Shown: in pieces, positions 46,269 to 58,920 of the stretch
Layout: each line of letters starts with the position of its first letter
Numbering within the stretch: the stretch's first letter is position 1
Made by a program: the position numbers and the translations under genes
The notes under the pieces: generated by a model
Told to the model about the DNA's origin: nothing
Database searches by the model: none
What the model saw: only the letters and a program-made list of their open reading frames with translations
Assembly: GCA_037042915.1 (NCBI GenBank)
Contig: CM073198.1
Location: forward strand, 434,001 to 498,000
Direction: 5' to 3'
Origin: Auricularia sp. M13
Lineage: Eukaryota; Basidiomycota; Agaricomycetes; Auriculariales; Auriculariaceae
Length of the DNA stretch: 64,000 nt

Positions 46269-46666
46269 TCACTGGAACGGCGTCGCGAACTTCGTGAACT
46301 TCTCGTTGTGCTGAACAAACTCCTCAAATGTGTGGGACCCAGGGAAAATCTTCCAGGAAGCCGCTTCGTCAAAGCCGTTGTTCGGAGGTGGGCTGAAGAT
46401 GATGATAGTCAGAACAACCAGCTCAATCGTGCTCGGGAGAAACAACAGACCGCTCGTAGAAGTACCTGTAAGAGGGAAGAGACAACATCAGATCAGGCCC
46501 AGCTCGCACATAGATCATGAGACGGTACTCACTTCATGTTGAGGAAGAGCTCGACGACGAACGGATTCGGGGACTCTGTGTATTTGTAGAACTCCTCGCG
46601 CGAGATCGCGGCGGGTTTGACCTCCTTGCCGAGCGCCTTGCTACAGTCGAAGCTCTTATAACCCAT
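46269..46666 (-). pseudogene. Truncated NmrA-like gene (C-terminal fragment), copy 3
   Basis: Read leftward: GYKSFDCSKALGKEV, then SREEFYKYTESPNPFVVELF, LNMK, an intron, YFYER, a second intron, then PPPNNGFDEAAS, FPGSHTFEEFVQHNEKF and a stop. This matches the last third of NmrA copies 1 and 2 (SKALGKEVKAKPLSKEEFYL...FEEFVQHNERF), with introns at the same two positions. About 210 residues, including the Rossmann loop, are missing. The ATG at 46666 is in frame but cannot give a functional NmrA protein. I call it a 5'-truncated relic. Confidence 0.75.
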
Positions 46667-46795
46667 AGCCCTCTTCGTCGATAACCCCTAGCCGGCCAGA
46701 GCGTTTGGCCACCTCCGGAATCGAGATTTACATACAAATACCCGCCCTTTTAGGCCATAATTCGCATAAACCGTAGGTTTTGGCGCGTCCCAAAT

Positions 46796-46824
46796 GCCAT
46801 GGCTTATAAGGGCTTCGACTGTAA
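46796..46824 (+). repeat. Inverted echo of the NmrA fragment breakpoint
   Basis: ATGGCTTATAAGGGCTTCGA on the + strand matches ATGGGTTATAAGAGCTTCGA on the minus strand at 46666, 22 of 25 bases overall, in inverted orientation about 130 bases apart. It marks the break of the truncated gene. Confidence 0.5.
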
Positions 46825-47240
46825 TTAAGTAGATTCATCCCGCTCATCTCCGCAGCGGCGAGCTTCGGAGTCGGGCGCGGTGAGGAAGACCGTGATTGTT
46901 CTAAAGCCTAGCGCAGCGACAAGGAAAGTCAAACGCTAATGCATCAGGTGAGGTGAGAATCAATCCGAGTATCGATATCCTAAATATATGAGGCGGCGAA
47001 ATCTTCAGAGGAACCTTAGCGTCCTTGCTGTGCAGTGACATCGCCTCCTTGATACACTCCACTCTGGTCCTACTGGCAAGTAGGCGTTGTCTCATACCCA
47101 CGCGGCTCGGGATCGCAGGCAGCGCAGAATTAGAGCAAGACCGCAAAGAAATCAGATTGAACCAGTATGGATAACGAGGGGACGGGCGGTTAAGCATTGC
47201 TGCGAAAGTCCAAAGATACAGAAGGCAAGAATGCGACGAT

Positions 47241-47570
47241 TCACTGGCGCTCTCGTGTTTCGGGCTGCCCGGCTGGTGCGCTCGTGTATGCTGGCGCAGC
47301 GACCGTCGCCGGCGTGCGGCGGATTTTGTTGAGCCAAGGACTCCATTCGGCGTAGGAGACCCAGAGGCAGAACGCAAGGCAGAGCGAGCCGAGGATGACG
47401 ACGGGTATAATAATGGGCAACGAAGGGTGGTCGTCCGCCGACCGCTTCAGATGGTCCTGGGCAGCCTGAAGCATAGGCAATCAGCGCTCGCGCATCCACG
47501 CTGGCTGCCGGCGTACCTGCGCAGCGTGAAAGTGCACAGAGTGCAAACCTCGAGCGTTGAGCGAAGGCAT
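47241..47570 (-). CDS. Small single-pass membrane protein of unknown function
   Basis: Two exons, 47570-47517 and 47465-47241, with a 51-nt intron (GTACGC...GCTTCAG), give 92 residues. Start MPSLNARGLHSVHFHAAQ, then AAQDHLKRSADDHPSLP, a transmembrane segment IIIPVVILGSLCLAFCLWVS, and a Pro/Ala-rich basic tail (WLNKIRRTPATVAAPAY). No signal-peptide cleavage site is evident. I do not recognise the family. The clean intron and the membrane span support a real gene. Confidence 0.6.
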
Positions 47571-48008
47571 GTCGTGCACCGACGAGAACGCGAACGAAGG
47601 AGAGAAAGGGAGAAGGGAGAGAAGTAAAAATGGCACAGATCAAGATGATGATATCGCCGACTGATCATCGGTCCATACTTGCGTGATCTCCGGATCGCCT
47701 AATCCCAAGATATCTAAACGAGCACCCTGTGGTCCGGAGCACAACTTCCAGCACCAAGAATGGTTTCAGAAGGTTTGCCGATACTCAGAATTTCCACGGG
47801 AGTGACCAGGAAACAACAACCTTTCGAGGATTGCCTCGGACATATGCAAGAACCGGACAGCGAGAAAGCAAATAACATTCTGTGGATCATTCAGCAGCCA
47901 TTCATCGTGAAATATATCCGCCTAGGACTCACAATGCTGAGTGGGGCGGGGGCCGGTCAATGCGATCTATATACCATGCAGCTACGAAGGTACTTTTAGG
48001 TCTACTGT
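47571..48008. other. Intergenic, no supported gene
   Basis: Promoter side of the small membrane protein and 3' flank of the EF-G gene. Nothing recognised. Confidence 0.35.
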
Positions 48009-50687
<2,679 letters not shown>

Positions 50688-51027
50688 AGTAGGAAGGCAA
50701 GCCGCGGCCGTTGACGCGCTCGAGGTGGTTGCCGAAAGCAGGCAGACGCGCGCAAAATTTTCGGTTGGATCCGGTACGCGCCAACAAGCGCCGGCCACAA
50801 CGCCTGTCACTCGCATTTCTCAACTCTCACGCAGCACATCTCTTAGTTGAATGAATTTATGAAAATTCCACTCGCTTGAACTTTCGCGACAGACAAGGAC
50901 TTAGATTTACATTTTCAGAGAGTTGCAGCCTACAGACAACCATCGAGATCAGTTGATTACGATGCTGTAAGTCGAGCTGCAGCAGTTGTGGGTCAGCGCA
51001 CAGTATAAGAGGGAAAATTCCAAGTTC

Positions 51028-52363
51028 TCACGTGAGCGTAGCATTTCCTCTCGTTGCCTCTGTGCCGCTCTGTGCCGTCACAAGGTACTGCGAAGCGGGC
51101 AAGGTCTGGTTCGCGGTCAAGTACTACCGATGGTCGAGTCTCAGTCATCTTCCTTCACGGAACCTCAAGAACAGAGGCAACATACCTTCAGGAAAACGTT
51201 CAGATCGCCACTGAAGTTCGTGACCGTGCCGCTCGTGGGGAGGAAGGAGTAGACGAGGTTCGCGCCGTTGCTCCCGTAGAATAAGTTCCTTCAGACTGTG
51301 TCACAGATTACAGAATGAAACCCACAAGTGACGCTCACCATGTCTTTCCTGCGAGTGAGACAGAAGACGCAACCGGGACTGGATTGCCATTCGAGTTGTA
51401 GTTGTAGGAGATTGGACCGGCATTGTAGTTGGCCAGCCAGACCATGATCTCATAGGCGTTCGAGCCTCCCGCAGTTGCAGACGTGAACAGGTCATAGGCT
51501 TGCAGTAAAGGTTAGCCCAGCATCCAAATCACAGTAGAAATCGCTCACCGATATTCGCGACAATGGTGCCAGTCGACGTCTGACTCCATTGCCACGTCGT
51601 CTGGGAAGCCTCAGCGGTCGATCATATCATTATGCACAGAGACCCACCGGAATGCTCTTGATCGCGCTGACCTGCTTGTTGAGGCCTTGATTGAGGTTAA
51701 CGTTGGTGTACGTCTTAACGCCATCAGTTCCGCCGGACCAGCTCCAGGTCGTCGTCCACTTGAGCGTGGTTCCACACAGCGACTGAATAGAGGCGCAGTC
51801 GCTGCCCGTAGCGGCAGGAGGCCCGTTTATTCCCTATTTATCATCAATATCTGCTATAACGCTGAGAGAATGAAACAGATACCCATTGATCAAGATAGAG
51901 CGTGTACAGGCCCGTGTTGACGCTGTCCCATTGCCCGCAGTGCGAGGCCGTGTCGACCGAAGAGCATGTGGCGTCTGGGGCAGCTCCGGTAGAAGTGGCG
52001 GATGAGCTGACCGTCACAGTAGACGATGGCGCAGCAGCTCCGGGAACGCATTGAGACTATTGTGCCGTTATAAGCTGGTGGAGGGCTTGTTGCAGAAGAG
52101 ACATACGTAGAATTGGTTCTGTACTACACAGGCTGACCCTGAAGCGCAAACTGTGTCTCCGGTGTAGCCTTGCTGTATGGAGACAATGCGTGAGAAATGG
52201 GGATAGTCGCTTCGCCTCGCACGACTCACGCCGCCACATTGGCCTGCATTAAAACATATTTAATGCATGTTTCATCGCTTTGTTCATACGAGTGCGTACC
52301 ATAGGCCGGGACAACAGCAGCAACAGCGCGCGCAAGGAGCACAGCAGCAAGGAGTGTCAGCAT
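51028..52363 (-). CDS. Secreted GH12 endoglucanase with N-terminal CBM1
   Basis: Starts [20 protein letters not shown] (signal peptide), with exons 52363-52300, 52243-52230 (14 nt), 52172-52107, then from 52056 to the stop at 51028. The CBM1 cellulose-binding module follows directly: [20 protein letters not shown] and [11 protein letters not shown], with its cysteines in place. A Ser/Thr linker ([14 protein letters not shown]) leads to GH12: [52 protein letters not shown] (nucleophile Glu in YEIMVWL), and [16 protein letters not shown] (acid Glu in GTEA). The role is extracellular cleavage of cellulose or xyloglucan. N-terminal CBM1 on GH12 is uncommon, since many GH12 lack any CBM. Confidence 0.9.
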
Positions 52364-53273
52364 TTCAAGCGCAGGAAGCGAACGACCAAAGCATTCCGGG
52401 CAACGAAACGCGCGATATAAATTGGTGGAGAGGCAAAATGACGGAGTATCCGATGAGCTGGAAGTCTGCAGGAGAGCACATGAGCCATGCACAACGCGAG
52501 CACGCGTTGCCGGGACGGCCACAGCGCGTCGCGAACCTGTTCACGGTCCTCGGACCGGAAGCGGCCCGGACGCAACACTGCCGATGAATCCCCGGTTTCA
52601 TACGCGAACCTCAGTTCAAGGTGAGGCTGCTTGATACGTTTCACGGCGAAGCAGTGGATCTGCTTTTGGCTCGCTTTGCTGTCTAGCTCATGAGACACCA
52701 TGGAGAGCTCGCATGACCTCAACGAGATGGTGCCGGACCGTCGTATTCACTAATGCGATGTATTCAAACGACGATTTTTCTGCATTGAACCAGCAAATAA
52801 GGACCCTCGCTTGCCTTGATAGTCGGAGAAGCTACCAATCACAGCGATAGGCGTGAAAAGCAGAGTTCCATATTCAAACTTCGTACGGAGGATGAGAGGA
52901 GTGACGTTTCAAATGCATGGTATGGACATGGTGCAACTTATATAATTTTTAGAAGGACAGAAGTACACTGTTTTTTTTTTTCGACCGAAGGGCTTCGGAA
53001 CAAACTTGCTTTCGAACCCCGCCACAGCGGCTGTCAGCTCCAGTGCAAACCCCTCAATACTGTGATAAATCGCGGAGTACATGAGCAGAGTAACCTGGAT
53101 GACTGTCATGTTTGCACTGTGTCTTTCGGGACACTTTCCCCCCCTTCAGGGCTTTTTCAGGGCGGCGGCACCGGTGACTTGCCAGGGCGTTTGATAAGCA
53201 GCTAATAGGCAAGCACTCACCACATGTGTGATTCCTGCACTAACTGGATAGCTCCTGCAGTGGTTGAAGCCAT
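52364..53273. other. Intergenic, no supported gene
   Basis: Divergent promoters of GH12 and the NLR gene. Contains a run of T at 52971 and TATATAATTTTT near 52940. No gene seen. Confidence 0.35.
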
Positions 53274-56200
53274 ATGTCTGTACCAGCTCCTCTTGCTACA
53301 GCTGTCGTTCAAAGTGCCGAAATCGCGGGCCAAGCGACGACGCGCACAATCAGCGGTCTCGCCAGTCAAATTTTGGAGGCCACACGGGTATGCGGCAGTC
53401 ATATTTCATATCACTTCCTCCATGCTCACTTGGGATCGCAGAACGTCCGCGTCAATGGGCAGGTCGCTGCTGCGCTGTACGAACGGACCCAGGAGATGGT
53501 GGATGCCATCGACTCCATGTTGGACTCTCAGACCATAAATCTGGACACGAACTTTTTCGAGGCCCTGAAATCGTTTGAGAGGTATGTCTAGAGCTTCAAC
53601 GCCTAAATGAGAGCCTTCTGATGAGTTTTAGAACTTTGACCGATATCCAGGATGCGCTTCGAGCGCAGGGTCAGCGGAGCTATCTCTCTCAGCTCTTATA
53701 CCGTGAGCGCGATCGAGACAACCTAGTGGCGTTGTCGGAAAGGCTCTCGACTGTCTTCAACGTTGTGATGGTACGATGAACCTGTTCCACGCATCAAGCC
53801 TCCGCCCGCTGACCACGCTGAAGGTGTATTTGCGGCTCCAGACAAGCGCCATGGCTCATGAATTTTCGACCGAAATCGATGAAATGGCGGCTCGACACCA
53901 GCTACAGCTTGAACTGCTCCCAGATGTCGCCGTGGATCCAGTCGCACGCATTCCTCCCCGCCCCAACCTCCACTTCGGCCGGACAGCTGAAACACAAGCC
54001 GTCGTAGACGCCGTGATTGCGCAGTCCGCGGGACGTGTTGCTATCCTTGGGGGCCCTGGGATGGGCAAATCAACCCTCGCGGCGGCCGTCCTGCATCATC
54101 CCTCCGTGATCGAGCGCTTTGGTGCCAGGCGCTTTTTCGTGCGGTGCGATGCTGTTGATGAGCAATCGAGTTGTCTTGTCGTCATTGCCGCAGCCTTCGG
54201 CGTCTCTGGCATGCATGCGAAGGCGACCGAACGCAAGCTGCTGGACTGCATGACTGGCGCACCCGCCCTACTGGTCCTGGACAACTTCGAGTCCGCGTGG
54301 GAGGCGCATGACCAGCGTCAGCACGCGGAGCACCTGCTGCAGCTGTTCGCGACTGTCGAAACCCTTTCTTTCATTGTTACTCTGAGAGGCACCGAACGTC
54401 CTAGCGGCGTGCGATGGACACGACCTTTCTTGCCGCCGTTGACAGTGCTGAGCGCTCCTGCCGCCAAACACACCTTTTTGGCTATCGCCGATGTTTCGGA
54501 CGCTGGCGGCTCATTGGACAGACTACTCGTTCACATGGATAACCTTCCCTTGGCCATAGTGTTGACAGCCAATCTCGCGCAGTCCGAGTCGATCGACACT
54601 TTGCTGAGCCGGTGGAATGAAGTCGCAACTGCGATGCTGGTCCGCGGGGGCCAGCACGACCGGACGACAAGCCTCGAAGTCTCCATCAAGCTCTCCCTGC
54701 GGTCTGCGAGAATGCTGGCCGTGCCCACGGCGCAACGTTTGCTGTCCTTCCTCGCACTTTTGCCCAACGGCGTGGCAGACACCGACATCCGCATTTGGGG
54801 TGTCGAAAATGTCGCGCAGTCTCTCTCGGCCGTGTTGAGGGTCTCCCTCGCCCAGCGCAGCGCCGACGGACGGGTCTACGTCTTGGCACCCATACGCAGT
54901 TTCATGCTTGCCCACCACGCTCCTTCGGACGACGAATGCGCTCCTATCTACGACCATTACTTCGGCCTGGCAGAGCTTGTCCGTCCGGCTCGTCGGAACG
55001 TCTTGGACGCGGCAGTTTTCTCAGCCGTCGCGATGGAGCTGGGCAACATCGAGTCCGTCGTCCGCTTCGCACTCAGGAATAGCGGGCTGGAGCGCGGGCT
55101 CCGCGGCGCCATCAAGGCTGTTGTCTGTCTCGGTATGCTGTACGTCTCAGCGGGTATAGGCTCCGCGCCCGAGTTGCTGCCCATCGCAAGCGCGACGGCC
55201 CTCGGAGCTGGCTTGCACGAGCTCCGTGCGGACTTGCTGCTCTGCTGGGCGAGAGTGTGCGCATTCGGCGCTGTGCCCGGAGACCAGGACGTTCTCGCGC
55301 GCGAGGCGTTGGAGATTTACGAGCGCATCGGGAACGCGGAGGGCGCGACGAGCTGCCGCATCTTCCTGATTGCTTCTCTGCCGCACGATGACGCCGTCGC
55401 CGAAGCGCGTCGCTTGTTCGTCGATGCAGACGCTCGCGATGACCGTTGGACGATGGCGCATGCGTCGCAGGAGCTCGGGGTGCTGCTCTCCGACAAGGGA
55501 AACGCTCTGGAAGCCATCGCGTCGCACGAGCTGGCGATCAAACTCGCGCTGCAGGCAACGGGTGGCGAGTCCGAACATGTGCGTCTCATCGGCAATGGTC
55601 GCTTCCTGATTGCGGGATGCCTCGCCTCGCTGGGGAAGATGGACGACGCAGTTCGGATGTACCAGGAGGCGCTGCGCACCTACGAGCTCGGCCAGTTCCC
55701 CAACGGCGTCGTCCGCGCGCATCAGCAGCTGGCAGAGACACTCCGGGCGCAGGGCGCGCTGACGCGGGCCATCGAGCATGCCGAGCAGGCCCTGGCTGTC
55801 AAGGGGACCGAGGAGCTGCGTCACTACGCGGAGAATTACATGATCCTCGCGGAAGCGCACGCTCTTGCGGGAAATATGGACGCAGCGCGGTCCGCGGTGG
55901 AAGCAGTACTGCAGCTCGAACCTGCGGACGGACTTTCCCCCGCGAGCCACTGCCGACACCTCTATGTTCAGGCCCGCATCGCGCACCTGTGCAGCGACCA
56001 GGCTGAGGCGCGCGCGCTGCTTACTGCCGCGCGCACTGTAGCGCGGAGGAAACACCCCTCGGACCATCCGGCGTTCATGCTCCATGTAGAAGCTAACCTC
56101 GTTGAGGCTCTCAGCGAGGTGGAGAGTGCGGACGGGCGCAAGGATGTCGCTGCGCAGCTCGCAATCACTGCTGCAACGCTCTTCAGGGGAGCCGCTCCGA

Positions 56201-56496
56201 GCATCGAGCCGGTCCACTGCCTGGTATTGCTCGCTGAGGTGGTCGAGGACGAGCTCGCGGACCGCATTGTCCAGGCTGTTCTGCTCCCGCTGCAAAGGTC
56301 GGGCAACGCTCACGGATTGGCCAAAGCTCTCATCCGGTCTGCCACGGTTGCTCAGCAGCGAGGGAAGTATGAGCTTGCTCGGCATCGAGCACAGAGCGCG
56401 CTGAAGCATTTTGGAGAAGTCAAAGACGAGAGGCGTCTTCAAGTCGCACGGGCGATTTTAGACTATCACGTAGAGTACATGATGGATAAATTTTGA
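53274..56496 (+). CDS. NOD-like receptor: HeLo/MLKL-like domain, NB-ARC, TPR
   Basis: Four exons, 53274-53387, 53442-53581, 53632-53770 and 53842-56496, give 1015 residues. The first 54-nt intron is in phase and could be retained. Residues 40-140 form the helical N-terminus seen in Agaricomycete NLRs (NFFEALKSFERTLTDIQDAL, SYLSQLLYRERDRDNLVALS), like the MLKL/HeLo cell-death bundle. The NTPase follows: FGRTAETQAVV, P-loop GGPGMGKST, Walker B ALLVLDNFES, sensor FIVTLRGTERP, and NLPLAIVLTANLAQ in the GLPLA position. From about residue 520 the protein is tetratricopeptide-like helical pairs (e.g. AVRMYQEALRTYELG; AIEHAEQALAVKG). By family this is a cytosolic non-self sensor that can trigger regulated cell death. 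Specificity is unknown. Confidence 0.85.
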
Positions 56497-56616
56497 TATT
56501 TTGTTAGAATAAATACTCCAGCACTCGCATGGTTTTCATGAGTCGGGCATCCAATGTGAAGCTGACATGCATAAGCATACGAATGCGAATGCGTTGAGTA
56601 CGATATGCTGGACGCC

Positions 56617-57670
56617 GAGCCTTCGGACTAACGCGTGACGTCATGCACATCCTACGCGTCGCAAAAACCCATCCCCCCCTGAACGTCCAACGCGCGCGTT
56701 GCGCACCCCAACGCATTTGCGCCCAGTATCTTCCACACCTGTGACGTAACTCCAGCGGATTGGCCAGAAATTTGGGTATAAAAGGGCAGCGTCGAAGGGC
56801 ATGCTTTTTCGACGTTCCCTCCCTTCCTCGTCCCCCTGAATCTCGACGACGCCGCCCCAACGGATCGCAGATCCGTCATTTATGACGTAGCGCCCTCGTC
56901 GCCGCGCACCACGATAAGAATAACCTCTCTCTCTCTCTCGCGCGCGCGCCGAACGCGCTCTGTGAAGGTTCTGCACGAAACGCCACCCTACAATTTGGGA
57001 ATAGGAGGACGACGCGTCTCTTTTTCCGCCGACACGCGCCCCTTTGCGCCCGCCACGAACTTCAATGCATCTCCGCTATCATGGTCACGTGATCACAGCA
57101 CTTTCTCCTGCGCGTTGCGTACTCGAAGGCACGCATTGGACCCCTCCTGCGGCCGTGCCGACGATGTTTGTCTTTCCTTTGCGCTCCCGGGGTTTCTTTT
57201 TGCGTGCTCCCTTTCGCAACCCCACTGGCATGTCCGCCTTCAACTCCATACTCCAAGGCACGCCTGCTCCAGTTCACCGGGGAAGGACCTCTGTCAATGT
57301 TCTACGTAACGGTGGATACAATCCTGAGATGGTGCGCCCCAGTACCCTGACAGGCCGTGACACATCTCTCACACTTGTTGCCCCCATTCACATAGGTGCC
57401 GGTGAATGTGAGTCGTACAACTCTCCTCGGATCTTCTCCCGAGTCCAGGAATCATGTGCTGCACGCTCCAGGCACAGACGTTCAACGTTCAAGTCTCGAG
57501 AAGGTGCGTCTCAGACTCTGAACTGGTTGAATGAATACGTGCCGCGACGGTCTGCGCCAGCTTTCCACACCGCACCGGTCTAGATGCCGGTGACTGTGGG
57601 GAATATGGGGTCCACTCTCAGTCTGACATTCCCACGCTCATTGTCAAGTTGTCAATGTGCCACCTCGAAG
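56617..57670 (+). repeat. Dispersed TATA-containing repeat, copy 2 (LTR-like)
   Basis: The same family and orientation as 33613-34450. TGACGTCA is at 56636, TGTGACGTAA near 56740, GGGTATAAAAGGG with TATA at 56777, then shared blocks to GGGGTCCACTCTCAG. An internal run of CT and CG (56926-56949) is specific to this copy. A 179-residue open frame (57044-57583) overlaps the repeat but is broken in copy 1, so it is not counted as a gene. Borders are approximate. Confidence 0.65.
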
Positions 57671-58920
57671 TGCCCTATGGGTGAGTCTCGGCTTGGACGT
57701 CTCCTCGAGGAACACACTTCGACTGCTATCGAAATGGTCCGGCCGAAGAATCTTTGTTCCGTATGCATATGGCCAGCTCAGCAGCGCAGGAGAAAACCGA
57801 TCTGCGCGCAGATCATGAGCACTTTGCGCGGGCGCGGCACGGTCTGGTCTTACATGTGAAGGAGAGAATGCTGACCCCAATTATTAGTGAGTGTCTTCCA
57901 TGTGCATTAGGGAGGGAGGATAACGAACTTTGGGCTACGAAGGCGGGCCACTGGTCGATGTCATAACTGAGCAAAGTTAGCATTTACGACGTTGCGCCGT
58001 CTTCGTGCACTTTTAAGACTCATTTTCTCGTCGGCCAGGTTACTGGACTACGGGAGTTCTCAGCCAGCTATCAGGATCGGCGCTCTAGGGTCCCTTGAGA
58101 TTGGTCTGCTATCCCTCCCGCAACTGCAAAAGTCTAAGTCTGGGCAATCTCAGGGGCGCCGATCTTGTCAGTTATGCCGGGATACCCATATCGGGCTCGG
58201 ACGCCGCGAGGATAGTCTCTGCCGACGACTGCTCGACGTCGACGTCGACGTCCACGTCCGCGAGCTCGAAATAGCTGGACATGTGTGTGAAGTCGGGGCC
58301 GTCCGGCTCCAATGGCCAAGCGGTTGCCTGGCAACGCCGTTTGTTGGGACGCGATGATGAAAGGGCCTGCGCAGGCAGGCACGCCGCCCGCCTGCAGTAA
58401 GTAATGCATTACTGTACTTCTCGTGGCTGCAGCGAGGCTGGTATTCGGCGGACGGGCGGCTGGATGGTGTGTCGCAGGCTATTCTCGCATTCGTGGGCGG
58501 GTCTCCGAGCCTATCATCGCATGGATCAGGCGAGGCGGTGTCTATAGTAAGTATGTCGGTGCAATGCCGGATGGGCGAGGCATCTGGCGTCTGCGTCGAC
58601 AAGTCGGGCTGGACGTCGAGCGTGGAATGAATGCACGTCGGTGGCGGGATCTCGACGTCTGGGATACGCTTGCATGAGCCGTGCCGTGTTCTCGACGATC
58701 GGCGGCGCGTTGTTACGCATCTAATCGGTCCCTGACGGGTGCACAAAAAGGGTCGGCGCTTCAATCTCCGACTGCGCACGGTTCTCCTTTCTCCTCCCCC
58801 TCCATACAATACCCCTTCCCGCCCGCACGTCCCGGCCCGACAGCTCTCTCTCGCCGCCGCGCGCACACAGTCCTTCATAAACCCACCGCTTACTGTCCTT
58901 TTCACGACCCACCCCCCGCA
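57671..58920. other. Intergenic, no supported gene
   Basis: No motif-bearing gene. A short tandem of CGACGT is present at about 58226-58245. The last 100 bases are C/T-rich, a likely promoter of the WSC gene. Confidence 0.35.

Noticed and set aside
52971-52981. Run of T as a terminator or poly(A) relic
   Set aside because: A short homopolymer with no linked transposon features.
55147-56442. 431-residue open frame antisense to the NLR
   Set aside because: It is a shadow of GC-rich codon use in the TPR region; no motif, and the + strand frame is a clear family match.
57044-57583. 179-residue open frame within the dispersed repeat
   Set aside because: Not maintained in the other repeat copy, and no motif; likely chance coding in an LTR-like sequence.
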